Assembly: GCA_022592445.1 (NCBI GenBank) | Contig: JABYQR010000252.1 | Coordinates: forward strand, 1 to 64,000 | Direction: 5' to 3' | Length of the DNA: 64,000 nucleotides | Origin: Cytidiella melzeri | Lineage: Eukaryota > Basidiomycota > Agaricomycetes > Polyporales > Irpicaceae | In this document: in pieces, positions 1 to 10,714 of the stretch | How positions within the stretch are numbered: the first letter of the stretch is position 1 | How the letters are laid out: each line of letters opens with the position of its first letter | Program-made: the position numbers and the translations under genes | Notes under the pieces: generated by a model | Told to the model about the DNA's origin: nothing | The model's input: the letters and a program-made list of their open reading frames with translations, nothing else | Databases searched by the model: none

Positions 1-24
1 CAGATGCGTGCTTGCAAATAGCAT

Positions 25-510
25 CTACGTGATCGAAGGCAGAATATTCTGCAAAAAGTACCCAAAGCCTGGCAAGTAGAAACGTGAATTGAAATGCTCA
101 CATGGGTTGAGTATTGCACATGCCACTGTCAGAGCAACATTCTGAAGCTCCCATTCTTGAACATCACTGGCTGAGACATCAATATCCGCCCATTTCCTAT
201 AAAGCTTCTCTCGTTCATCCATCAAAACCTTGTACACCACATGTCGCTCCCGAGACTTCTTTGATTTCTGGGAAGGTGTCTGCCGGTTGCCATTGGAGTA
301 AAATGATGTAGCAGACCGGAGAATTGCGTCAAGTCGCTTCTGCATTTCATCCTGAAGATGGGTTAACCTGACCAAGATCACATCGGAAGCTGAAACAAAT
401 GCCAAGGAAGTTTGTAGCACGACATACTCAGTAATGGTAAGTTGATTCAAGCTGTCTTCATCAGCTGATTTGCAAGGCATCTGGAAGCAAGAAACAGCAC
501 TGCAGAACAA
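25..510 (-). CDS. Hypothetical protein, 161-codon ORF
   Basis: An open frame from a Met near 510 to a stop at 25, starting with MFCSAVSCFQMPCKSADED. The product is mostly helical in character, with a basic stretch (QTPSQKSKKSRERHVVYK) near residues 77-94 and the acidic/aromatic segment RKWADIDVSASDVQEWE after it. I recognise no domain. The ORF lies at the window edge and may be one exon of a gene that continues leftward through an intron. A transposon-related origin is possible given the neighbourhood, but nothing in the sequence shows it. Confidence 0.4.
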   Translation of the reverse strand: MFCSAVSCFQMPCKSADEDSLNQLTITEYVVLQTSLAFVSASDVILVRLTHLQDEMQKRLDAILRSATSFYSNGNRQTPSQKSKKSRERHVVYKVLMDEREKLYRKWADIDVSASDVQEWELQNVALTVACAILNPCEHFNSRFYLPGFGYFLQNILPSIT

Positions 511-568
511 CAGCTTGAGGCAGTGTAAAATCTGTTTATATAGAACCCATTTTTCGGATTGATTTGTC

Positions 569-590
569 TATTTATTTATTTATTTATTTG
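569..590. repeat. Microsatellite (ATTT)n
   Basis: About five perfect TATT/ATTT tetranucleotide units lie in AT-rich intergenic DNA. The surrounding 511-768 stretch holds nothing else I can support. Confidence 0.85.
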
Positions 591-768
591 ATAATGTTTC
601 TTTAGAAGAGTGGGCTAAATCCCAAAGATTTATGAGGTATCCAATTATAATGGAGGTCAGATCAGCAACCCGCATTGCATTCTTGTCTTGGGTGCAATCA
701 TCATATCAATGAGCAATGAGATATATCCCTAGCTATATCACATAAAAGCATGCAGTCGTAGATTACAA

Positions 769-1160
769 ATGCTAGTAGCAACTTCACTAAGAATTTGGTA
801 TATATTGTTGACAATATTACATGGTTGCTTATATGTGAGTGCTATGAATAGTAGCAACTTCACAATGGATTTTGTATCTATTGCTACAGATATTACATGG
901 TTGCTGATATGTAGATGCTATGAATACACGGGTAAAATGCATGATAGCCGTCATGTATTTACATAGTTGCCAACACGGGTATGCTATGGGTACACACGTT
1001 GAATGCATGGCAGCTGTCATGCAGATTCTATAACTACTGTGAATAGATACTGAAGGTGCATGGCAGCTGTTGTGCATATTATCCAGCTACATCACATCAC
1101 TGCTAACGCGAGTGTGCTATTGTAAATAGAGTCGCATAATGCATGGCAGCTGCTGTGTAT
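769..1160. repeat. Degenerate minisatellite, period about 65-76 bp
   Basis: Degenerate units repeat phrases such as gctatgaata (near 841 and 917), atattacatggttgct (near 817 and 890) and gcatggcagctg (near 1003, 1060 and 1141, with a relative at 1371). Spacing is about 65-80 bp. The short ORFs here are by-products of the repeat. From 1160 to 1640 I see no gene. Confidence 0.6.
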
Positions 1161-1647
1161 ATTCCAGACTAGTGTCACAAAGAACCAATACATGTGGCTC
1201 AACTCCACATGCAAGCTAAACACATCTTTGATATATGCACATTATATATGCATTGTAAATATCAGTAGTGCTTATGTATAATATCATTGAGCACCCGGTA
1301 GCAAACTCATACATTGATTCGACTTGTGTATGAAGGCTGATGTTGGTGCTTGCATTCATATACTGACATTGCATGGCAGCAGCTTTACATATAACTACAA
1401 TATGCTGGTTAGCAAATGTTGTTATATTTTATGCTTTGACGTTGACCCAGTTGGGACAAAAACATTGTCCATCCTGCTGCAAAATTCTTGCGGAAGTCAT
1501 GCAGAGCACAAGCAAGCAATTCAATTCATTAGCGATATTTGTAATTGGTTTCAAAATGTATCAAAGGGCGCAGCGACGAGAGCGTATTCAGAAAGACCAC
1601 AGCATTGGCAAATAGCAACGAAGATGAGACAGGAACAAAGACGAGCA

Positions 1648-4600
1648 TCAGGTCCTCCTGGAACGAAGCTGGATTCCGCCCTTTGTGCCCGAAGATCTTC
1701 AGAAATTGTAAGTATATTATGTGAGCTCAATTGGAAAATGACAAACCTCGTCCGCATTTTTCCTGCTCGACCAGAGTTCTTCTTCTTCTTTGCTTGACCT
1801 CCATCACGCTGGTCATCCTCCTGCAGTCGACCTCGTTTCTGAGGCAGGGCAGCACTTGTCCCAGCTTCAGGCTCTGCATTCTCCAGATCCTGAGCTGTTT
1901 GTCCAGCAGGGGCAGCTGAAGACCCGCCGTCCTGTGGTTTCAGAGATGGCTGCTCAGCGGAGGGGGTGGTTGAGCCATTCTCTACAGATCTGCCTCTGGA
2001 AGCGGTTTGATCGGCCAATGCCTGAGCAACATCTTCGCTGTACTGAACAATGATATTGCGCCAAGTGTCGAAATGAGCCTTTGTGAGGTCAGAGAATTCG
2101 AGGGGGTCGTTGTTACCCGGCTCAGCAAATGCAGCCCGAGAGACGTCTTGAAAGGGTAGTCCAATCTTCAACAGGAGTTCCATCTTTCTCTCTTGCACAG
2201 TTGGCTCCGTCAAGCTGTGGCCTCGGGCGTATGTCACAGCCGCTTGATACACTTCGCTATCTTGAGTGTGGAATGCGTCTGAAAGACGACCATTAGGCCA
2301 TCTCCAATCCCAAGGTGCCACCGGACCAATGTAGCGTTTGCGGACACGGTCTGCGGGATGAGGAGCATGAAGCTGAGGTCAAGGTCAGTAGGTCCATGGT
2401 TGATTAGAACTAATGTGCAACACTAACCGGAGTATCTTCGACATAGCTCACGAGAATTTGCCAAGCGGAGTCGGTGCTGAACCCTCTGAGCCAGTTCAAG
2501 CGATTCTCTTTGGGTATGCTGGCAGGACTATCAGCAAGCACCGGTTGCGGTGTGAGATGCTTAGATTGATCCAACCTATCAAAGGCAAATGAGCTGGAGC
2601 ATGACAGGTCACGCAATGCAGACAACTTACTGCAGCAGAGCAGGGTCAATGTGAGCAGTACTGCTGTTCTCCTGGGGGTCCCTATCTTTCTCCACAGATC
2701 TGCGTTCAAGACCTTCAGCTGCCGCAGCTGGAGATTTTCCTGCCTCTGCCGCTGGAGTGGTATCTTGACGGCTCCCTTCAGCGGCGCTCCGATGAGCAGG
2801 CTTGTCTGTGGGAAGTTGTCTTTTGCCTCAAGGTCAGCAACTGGAGTGATTGAGAAACTAAATGAAACTGACGATGATCCCGCCACAGCAGGCTCTGGTA
2901 TTGTGGCAGAACTCTGCAACGTCCTCGAGAATGGGTTGGCTCTCCACGCGGCTAGACTCTGCTCGACGTTTTCCTTGTGCTTGGCAATGATTCCGCGCCA
3001 ATGATCGAAATGCTCGTGAGTGAAGTGAGAAAACTCGAGTGGGTCATTGCTATTTGGCTCAGCAAATGCAGCCCGAGCAATGTCTCGAAGAGGCAACCCA
3101 ACCTTCAGAAGAATGTCCATCTTCTCCCGACGAGTGCCCGGCAGTGTTAGCTTTTGGCCCTGAGCATACGTCACAGCCGCCTGGTACTCCAAATGATCCT
3201 TGGTGTGAAACTTGGGACTGAGGCAATGGTGAGGCCAGCCCCAGCCCCAAGGTACTGACGGACCATTGTACCGATAGTCGCCGGAGTCGGCGCCATGAGG
3301 GGCATCGGACTGAGGTCAACGTCAGGAAACCTGCTGTTGAACCGACTAAAAATACTGACCGGAGTGTTTTTGACATAGTCTACAAGGACCTGCCAATCAA
3401 CTTCGGTGCTGAGGCGCCTTAGCCAGTCCAAACGATTCTCTTCCGCCACACTGGCAGGAGAGTCAGGGCTAAAACGAGTGAGCTGGTTTGTCAGAGTTTG
3501 TAGTGCATTGGGAACTTACTGAGGTGCCTTGAAGATGGCATCTTCGGGCTCTATTGAAGCAGTATGTTGCTCCTTTGCTCGAGCTGTGCCATCTTTTCCA
3601 GGCTGCTTGGCCGCCTTTCGTTTCTTCTGGATAGGACCGGGGTCTGCTTGAGTTTTTTGCTTCTCAGCAGGCCTGCTCGTGTGGCTCATGCTCTCCTGAG
3701 GCGTCCGCTCGACTTCCAAACTTGACGCCTTCTGTTTCTCGGCAGGCGGGGCACTACGCTTGGAGGACTGATCATGGGAGTGAGTAGTTGTCTTAAAGCA
3801 TAAGAACGCCGCTTACTTCTGCCACTCTCCGACCAGCAGCAGCTGGTTGCTGCTTTTTCTGAGCGGGGACAGCAAGAGAGTTGTCATCAGACTCTTTGTC
3901 GCTACCGTCTGCCTCGGGGTCCTCTGCAAAAGGAGCAATGAATTCTGAGCCGTTTGCTTCCTGGGGCCCATCTCCTATCGAATCGTATCTCAAGTCCTTT
4001 GCGCGGACCGTCTGGAAATCAAAAGCCATGCGGTTACGCTCCACTCTGCTCCTCCAGTGAGATACCATGCGGTTGATGTCAATTTCTTTCATTTTGGATG
4101 GGTCGCAGAAATGGATCTTGGCAGGTAGAAACCTGGGGTGAATGTAGGCATTCCGATCTGCAACAATCTCGGTAAACGGCACCCTCGCATTGGGATTTCC
4201 GGAGACCAGGCCTAAGAAACAGCAGATATAATTTAGATACCTGTTGAACAGCATGTATGAGAGACTTACGATATCGGATTGTGAGAAAACATCGGACAAC
4301 ATCCTTCATATCTACCAATGACATTCCCTCAGGCCACTGGTCAGGAACGGCAGGCCAGCCGGCTTTGTTTGTGGGGAAGTACCATTTCAAACCGGTCTCA
4401 TCTGCATCAACCGCACGATGGATTTTATCCTTGTTGTTTTCGAGCCAAAGGTTTTCATCAACAGCTAATGTGTAGCAAGTGAGCAAATGAGATTGAACGT
4501 CGGTCTATACTGCATACCAAGTGAAGATTGCCCAAAGGTTTTGAACTTGCTATAGGCTCTTTGAAACGACGGGTCCAAAACAAAAGGTTGGCCAAATGGT

Positions 4601-5761
4601 AGAGGCACCTCATACCTACAGAAGAGCAAGATGAGTGGATGGACACGCTGATAGTGCTGTACTCACTGAGTGGCTCCAATGTCTTCGTCCTCTGTCCGGA
4701 AGGCCGCCATGACAACAATGTGGGCTCCATACACGCGCTTTGTTGCCAATGCGAAATTCCGCACTTTCTTTGCCAAAGTGTCAATTTCGGAACTGGCAAC
4801 AACATTCCAACTTCAGTCTAGAGCCTACAGGCTTGCAATAAAAATACAGGACGTACGAAGTAAGAGGTTCAGTTCGGCCCTCGCTGTTGACCTTTGTTTG
4901 AAAAGCCTGGGCCTGTTCCCGTTGCTCCTCAGTCATTCCGGCCATGAACTCCGTGATGGCCTTTTGTCGATACCCAAGTAGCAGGCGGGCAGGTGTACCA
5001 GACCCGCCCTTGCCCTTGCCCTCACCCTCACCTTCACCCTCACTGTCACCCTCACTGTCACCCTCGCTCTCACTTTCGCTCTCGCTCTTGTCCCCATCTT
5101 CATCCTCATCCTCGTTCTCGTCCTCATTCTTGCCCTCTCCCTTGCGTTTTTCTCCCTTGCGCGGACCTTTCTCCATAGCCCTGCCTTTGCCTTTGATGGC
5201 CTTCTTCCTCTCGGCATCCCTCATGTCCCGCATGATCTGCGCAATTGGCTCCTTGAACACCTTTGCAACAGCATCACGCTCAGTGAGCTTTCGTCCTCCG
5301 TCCTCGTGCTTGGTGTTCTTCACCCTTGGAACAGACAAAACGCCTTGGGCCCGGGCGCGTTTTGCCTTCTCGTTATTCAACCAGTTGCGGACTTTCTACA
5401 GACGGAATACAAAATAGGTGAGAAGCTGGTATTGGAATCGTGTGGGAGGAACACTCACGGTCTCAAGCAGCTCAGGCACATGAAGCTTATGCTTTGTTGC
5501 AATTTCCCGAAGCAGCTCGGCGGTTTCTGAGACCACCCTGGTCTTCTTCTTGCCTTTGCCCTCATGGTAGCGTGGATACGCGTTGGACAAAGTTTCCAGG
5601 AACACAGGGCGGCACCACTTCACGCTGGGCCGCACAACACTCTCAACATCCTCTTCATTGGACGGAGCACCGCCTTCTGAAGACTCGTCGTTGTAATGCC
5701 GGCGGTTTTTGCTCTCCAGGTCGGAATCAGGATGGTTGTCAGAGACAGGTGCTGAGGACAT
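1648..5761 (-). CDS. Multi-exon hypothetical protein with duplicated two-exon module and acidic low-complexity tract
   Basis: I read at least 11 exons joined by short GT-AG introns: 5761-5459, 5395-4857, 4810-4667, 4615-4518, 4464-4270, 4211-3817, 3767-3520, 3468-3360, 3309-2631, about 2565-2428, and 2372 to about 1746. A short last exon ending near 1648 is uncertain. The start is the Met at 5761 (MSSAPVSDNHPDSD). Exon 2 has a basic helical start (KVRNWLNNEKAKRARAQG) and then a strongly acidic E/D/S/G low-complexity run encoded by hexamer-like repeats at about 5010-5130. Exons 3-6 give a conserved-looking core (AKKVRNFALATKRVYGAHIV; WYFPTNKAGWPAVPDQW). The C-terminal half carries two copies of one module: ENRL-WLR--ST---WQ-LV-YV--TPV, an intron, Y-GP--PW-W-WP, then YQAAVTYA-G and RAAFAEP--NDPLEF. 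Function unknown. It resembles lineage-expanded agaric proteins that I cannot name. Exon borders are inferred by eye. Confidence 0.65.
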
Positions 5762-6260
5762 GATTGCTGCTAGAATGTAATGAAAGAGGTAGAGAATCAA
5801 GGGTGAGCAACTATGGATGGCACTGCGAGGCGAGTGCCAGCAAAGCGTTCACGCGCTTTATTTGTTTCACACGGTCACGTGACCATTTTTTTTTGCGGCA
5901 AGGGGTATGTCATGGTTCTTTACAATACATTTTTAAAGGCGATAAGCCGAGACATTCTTTAAGTTACATATTGGGCAGTCAACAACAGAGACGGAGTTGG
6001 CAGAAATAACACGACTGGCCATGTCGCGTTACATCTACCAAACCCGCAGATACACTAAGCAGAAATAATGGTAAACTACGGTAAAGCATGGCTCTAGAAG
6101 GAGATGCGTCAGCAAAGTTCGCTTCTGAGTAGAAGTTTGCACCTGATGATCCATAATATCGGGATGTTGCTGCAAGCCATACGTTAGCAATAGACGGAGT
6201 GTAGGGGTGTGCAGAATTGAACGACTAACCTCCAATACACGCCGGCAGGCCTGATCAATT

Positions 6261-6458
6261 GAGGTTGAGGCATACAGACTGAAGCCAGGGCAGAGGGCAT
6301 ACACATAAGACATCGCATGACCCTGCAACCGATGAGCTGGCGAGAACCGACATTCCAACAAATCCACGCTGCTCGACCGAGGTCAAGGCGTACGGACTGA
6401 AGCCAGGGCAGAGGGCGTACGACATAAGACATCGCACGACCCTGCAACCATGAGCTGG
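6261..6458. repeat. Tandem duplication, unit about 119 bp
   Basis: A block at about 6261-6350 (actgaagccagggcagaggg, then cataagacatcgca, gaccctgcaac and gatgagctggcg) recurs at about 6379-6458 with a few differences. The flanking DNA from 5762 to 7400 has no gene I can support. It has a pyrimidine-rich stretch at 7200-7400 that may be promoter or 5' leader of the next gene. Confidence 0.7.
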
Positions 6459-7429
6459 CGTGAATGCCCCCGAGCCAACAAAGCTAACACAAGCAGATGA
6501 TAGTGAGTTAAATACTCACCCGCACCACCGAGCTGTTCCAATTCATTCCCAACGCCCACTGCAGTTGGACAATGGGAATGGACTGGCACTGGTCATGGCT
6601 GGGAGGTGTTTGTTGTCAGTGTTGAGCTGGTGCCAAAGGTTTACCGCCTTTGTCGTGGCTACGGGAGGATGGGGCTGGTTTGCCGTTGGTGTTTGAAGCT
6701 GGTGTGAAAGCCTGGATGCTCGTCCTCGCTGTTGTCGTACAGGTAATTCTAAGTTGTAGTCCCCACCAGATATTATGACAGCTCACCTCGTACCCCTTGC
6801 CGCCAACCTGACACGTCACAAACTCCCCGGATCACTCGGACTGCCCTGCTCCCCCCCAAAAAGACTCCCTATCTTTCTCACCTCCTGAGGCAGCCTCAAG
6901 CAGCAAAAATGGAGACGGGGTTGAGCATTAATTGGTTGGAGAATGGGCGGTGTTTGTTCATAGCCCTCATGGGCTGGGAATGCTAGTGCGCGGCGCTGTG
7001 AACATATTAGTAGGCTAGAGATGTGGAGACAAGAGAACTTACAATTTGACTTGCACAGGGAAAGGAAATCTGAGGGCGTGCGGTACAAAGCAGTGTAGAG
7101 CAGAGGTTGAAGTTGTTGAACCACGCAAGACAAGAGTTGAAGTGCGGTGTTTGGGCGTGTTTGTGTCAGCGGCACGTGCGCTCGATCGGAAGCAATTGGG
7201 TTCAACTTCGTTCATTTCCCTCGTTTTGCTCACGTCGTCCTCTCCGTGTCGCTCTATTGTCTCTCTCTCTGTTCCTCACTACTCTGCCACCCTGTCGTCG
7301 TCAATCAAATCTTCTTTGCTTCTGGTCCTTTATTCAGTGTTTGCTTTTGTCTTCCTATTCAGCCATCTTTCCTCACAGCTTCGACTTTGACTTCGTTTCT
7401 ACTGGCAGTAAAGCACCTCGTAAGGCGTT

Positions 7430-9739
7430 GGGTGGTGCGGTGGCCGAGCCCACCCCACCGGAGGGTGAAGCATGGCACTCCAACGATGAGAATGGGAACG
7501 AAGACTCGGTGAGTGTGGCACCATGTCAAGGAGAACCAACTAACCTATGTGCAGCTCACAGTGGTGTTGTGTCTGTATGAATGGTGGACAGCTCGTGCAG
7601 TGCGAGTGCGGCCGTGGCGTTTGTGTTTGCTGCGCACCTCAGCTGGACTCTGTCTGTCGCGGAGCGACTGCTGCTATGCTGCTAAACCCTAAACAAGGGC
7701 AGAGAGGAGGGGGAGTGGAAGTGGAAGTGGATCTCCAACAACGACAACAAGGTCAAAGTCGATGATGAGCAGGCAAGCAGGCTCAGAGGCCGGATACTAG
7801 CAGTGCAAATGACAGAGTTAATAAGATATGCTACTAAGTTACATGCAGTAACTCACCTAGCAGTGCAAATGACAGAGAGATCAAGATGCAGAGCTAGGGA
7901 GGGTAAGGGCTACTATATATACTGTGGCTGGGTGGTCTGTGCACAAGTTCCCACACTAGGGACTGGAGTAACTGTGGGGCTGGAGTAACAATAGAACAAT
8001 AAGGGACCAGGGTAGCTGTCAAAGACCAGGGTACGTAGAACAATAGAGCTAGAACAATAAGACAATAGAACAATAGAAACTGGAACAATAGAACAATAGA
8101 AACTGGAACAATAGAACAATAGAAACTGGGGAATCCCTGGGGAATCCCTAACAATAGACAGAAGACAATAGACGAAAGACAATAAGACAATAAGAACTGG
8201 GGGAATCCCTGGGGAATCCCTGGGGAATCCCTAACAATGGAAGGAGAACAATAGAACAATAGCCTAGGTTGATCTGGAACCGCTCCAGATTGAGTCTAGG
8301 GTTTGGGTCTGGACTATTGATAAATAAGGCAGGATGTCACGTGACCTGGGTTAGGGTTAGGTCCGGTAACATTCCTAGCCGGAAAATAAGCGCTCTAGAT
8401 AGGCGCCTAAGGCTGTAAACTGGTGGCATTGTTGGAAAAATCCGGTCTCTGTTGGACTATCCATGTCACTGTCCCTTTGGAGGCGATGGGCCGATGCAGT
8501 TTTACCTGCCCCCCTTGCGAACTGTGTAGGAACAAGGTCCCAATGACCTACAGGGTGCGTAAACACACCTCAATAGCACTCTTAACTTTTATCTGACATG
8601 GTTACAGGGGCTTTACAACGAGGATGGTTGCGCCATGTTCCCAAATGGCCTGGCCATCACCCCGCAGTCCTTCATTCCCCCTAGAATCCGCTGCCGTCTC
8701 CCATGTTTGTGCATTATCAACATCTACCTGGTGGGTCTGTTGCCAAGAGGTGGGCCTGGACACCTTCTGTCCGAGATGGTCCGCCCGTGGTACTCCTCGT
8801 TTCGGGATGAGAGCTGAGTGATATATCTCGAGCATATCATGGATGTTACAGGGGACCGCACCACTGACAACGAGGTAGCAGACATGGCGGAGCTTGGTCG
8901 ACAAGGAGCTGAGTAAGCAACAGCAGCTTACCTGTCACATAGACGTTGTTCTAACTTCTTCACCTAGCTACGACAAGATTATGGTCTTCATTTGCACTCA
9001 CTCTGATGAAACTCGTGGAGATCTGTTCTTCGAGCCGAATGGTGCTGTCACGGTCAATGATGTATGTGAGACATTGCAAAGTAGTGTCATTTGCTGACGT
9101 TTAGTAGTTCTTTTCTCACATTCTCAAGCACCTCTTGGACCCGCTCAAGAAGAAAGAGATTACCATGTTTCTGCTGGCGTGTGGTGCAATTTTGCATGAC
9201 AAGGAGTCTTCACATGATTTGAAAACAGCAGTCTCAACGTAAGCACCATACATCTAAACTTGTTTCAGTCTATTGACTTCCCATGCAGGTTCAACATCAA
9301 GAACTGCTTCACGTTCACTTCTCAGATGCTGTTGGCATACGAGATCTTTCCTTTTGTCCAGGGTTATGCCCATGCCGCTGTCAGGCAGGGACGGGACTCT
9401 GAAGCTGACCTTGAGCAGTTGCTGGACCAATGCTTCAGTGTCGGCTTGCACACCAATTTTGTATGGTTCATGCCAGGTAAGGATCCCATTCGCTATGCTT
9501 GGACCGAGAATATGGTTCGGCCCTGGGGTCATACCTTGTCTTATCAGTGCTCTTCCTGCATGTCGCTCTGGTGCTGGAGCTGTAGGAAGGTGAACCAGGA
9601 TGGCAGCATCTTATTTAGGTGCAAAGGCAAATTGCCCAGCGGCGCTCAGTGTCAGGCCACCGTGACTGTCATCAATGACATGAACCTTGGTCCCGTGCAG
9701 AGGGGCCATAAGGGAGTGTGGATGATAGGCATTCTTTGA
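7430..9739 (+). pseudogene. Zinc-finger/zinc-ribbon multi-exon gene broken by a solo LTR
   Basis: An exon ending at 7508 (EGEAWHSNDENGNEDS) splices to 7562, giving a compact Cys-rich finger (WCCVCMNGGQLVQCECGRG, then CVCC). A solo LTR (7655-8468) interrupts this exon. Past the LTR and one TSD copy (8469-8473) the same frame resumes at 8474, with more Cys pairs (CSFTCPPCELC), then splices at about 8548 to about 8603 (GLYNEDGCAMFPNG). Later exons read KIMVFICTHSDETRGDL, HILKHLLDPLKKKEI and a C-terminal module with RPWGHTLSYQCSSCMSLWC and FRCKG, which looks like a zinc ribbon. An in-frame TGA lies at 8815-8817. The layout resembles a common agaric family of unknown role, by my recollection. The LTR and the TGA together make it a pseudogene. 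The upstream start is unresolved. Confidence 0.72.
7655..8468 (-). mobile_element. Solo LTR, family A copy 1, with 5-bp TSD
   Basis: An 814-bp element with TG...CA ends (plus strand TGTCGCGG...CCATGTCA), flanked by the direct repeat CTGTC at 7650-7654 and 8469-8473. It is in reverse orientation relative to its 725-bp relative at 34233-34957. It holds a TATA-like promoter (tactatatatac near 7915 on the plus strand), microsatellite-like arrays of caatagaa and ggggaatccct units (7985-8260), and two exact 21-bp repeats 60 bp apart (7797-7817 and 7857-7877). No internal retroelement coding is adjacent, so this is a solo LTR left by LTR-LTR recombination. It lies inside an exon of the zinc-finger gene. 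Confidence 0.9.
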
Positions 9740-9983
9740 TGGTTTTTCTGTGTGTGCACTTGCGTAAAATCGTCATTGCAATATATTCTGTTTGCTCGCT
9801 CTTGAATGGTTGTGCCCTATAAGTGTGACACATTGTTGTCTCTACAGTAATATTAACATATTTGAAAGTGAAGTTCACTGTATCAATCGATTATTGGCTG
9901 TGTGCATACCATTTACATTTGCTATTGTGGTAGGGAAGATGTCTACATATGACCCATTGACACATTGACCTATGGCTCATGCC

Positions 9984-10684
9984 TGTCACAGATTTTCAAT
10001 GTTTCTACAAGACTTGCCTTACTAGGCAACGGTATTATTGGGCATATTTAGGCGCTTGTCAAGCGCTTATCCAGCACTTATCCAGCGCTTATCCAGCGCT
10101 TATCAGGCACCTATTCCGGCGCTTATTCTCAGTGCCTATCAATTGATGCGCTGATGCGCTTCCTGTCTCTCATGCGCTGATGCACTCCTTTCCTTATCTG
10201 TGTATCACATGATAGAACTCTCTGGAACCTTGTGGAACATGCTGGAACTATGATGTCATAGTATAGAACATTCCATTAGATGATGTCATAGTTCTTAGAA
10301 CCTTCTGGAAAAGTCTAGCCTTGTCTTAGAACAAGCTAGAACAAGTCTAGCCTTGGAACTGGGTCATGGGGTCAGGTCATGGGGACAATTGCTATTGGTT
10401 GATTATTGAAGTGGCACCACTAGGGCATAGGGCATGCTTAGTAAGGTAGATTACTTCACTTACTCATGTAGGTATTAGGGGTCTTAGGTTAGTACCTGGG
10501 GTCCTCCCCTCCATGTATATATAGAGGCACTCCTGAGGGCATATCCCCTCAGTCTTATCCACTCTGTTGATCAAGGACTACTTCGTACTCCCCAGTACAT
10601 ACTCTCATCACACTCTACTCTCTATCTCACCATCTCCCCTTCAAGTTTAACAACTATCTGGTGCTTGTAACCTTAACTGTTACA
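9984..10684 (+). mobile_element. Solo or orphan LTR, family B copy 1
   Basis: A 701-bp LTR from TGTCACAG to CTGTTACA, over 90% similar by eye to the copies at 13460, 47663 and 58483. It has a tract of imperfect GCGCTTATCC units (about 10045-10130) and a TATA box (ccatgtatatatagag near 10512). The 5-bp flanks (ATGCC left, GAAGA right) do not match, so simple insertion cannot be shown. Its right edge abuts the C-terminal end of the DDE transposase gene. The 9740-9983 stretch before it has no gene. Confidence 0.85.
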
Positions 10685-10714
10685 GAAGACAGGTAAGTGA
10701 GGACTGAACAACGG

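Noticed and set aside
829..1077. Paired ORFs on both strands with similar repeated peptides
   Set aside because: They follow the minisatellite period and lack coding features.
4944..5417. 157-codon plus-strand ORF rich in Pro, Leu and Ser
   Set aside because: It is the antisense of the acidic low-complexity exon of the minus-strand gene. Its composition comes from the hexamer repeats, and splice sites support the minus strand.
7894..8259. 121-codon minus-strand ORF of Ile/Pro/Phe/Cys/Ser repeats
   Set aside because: Translation of the caatag/ggggaatccct microsatellite inside a solo LTR; not a gene.
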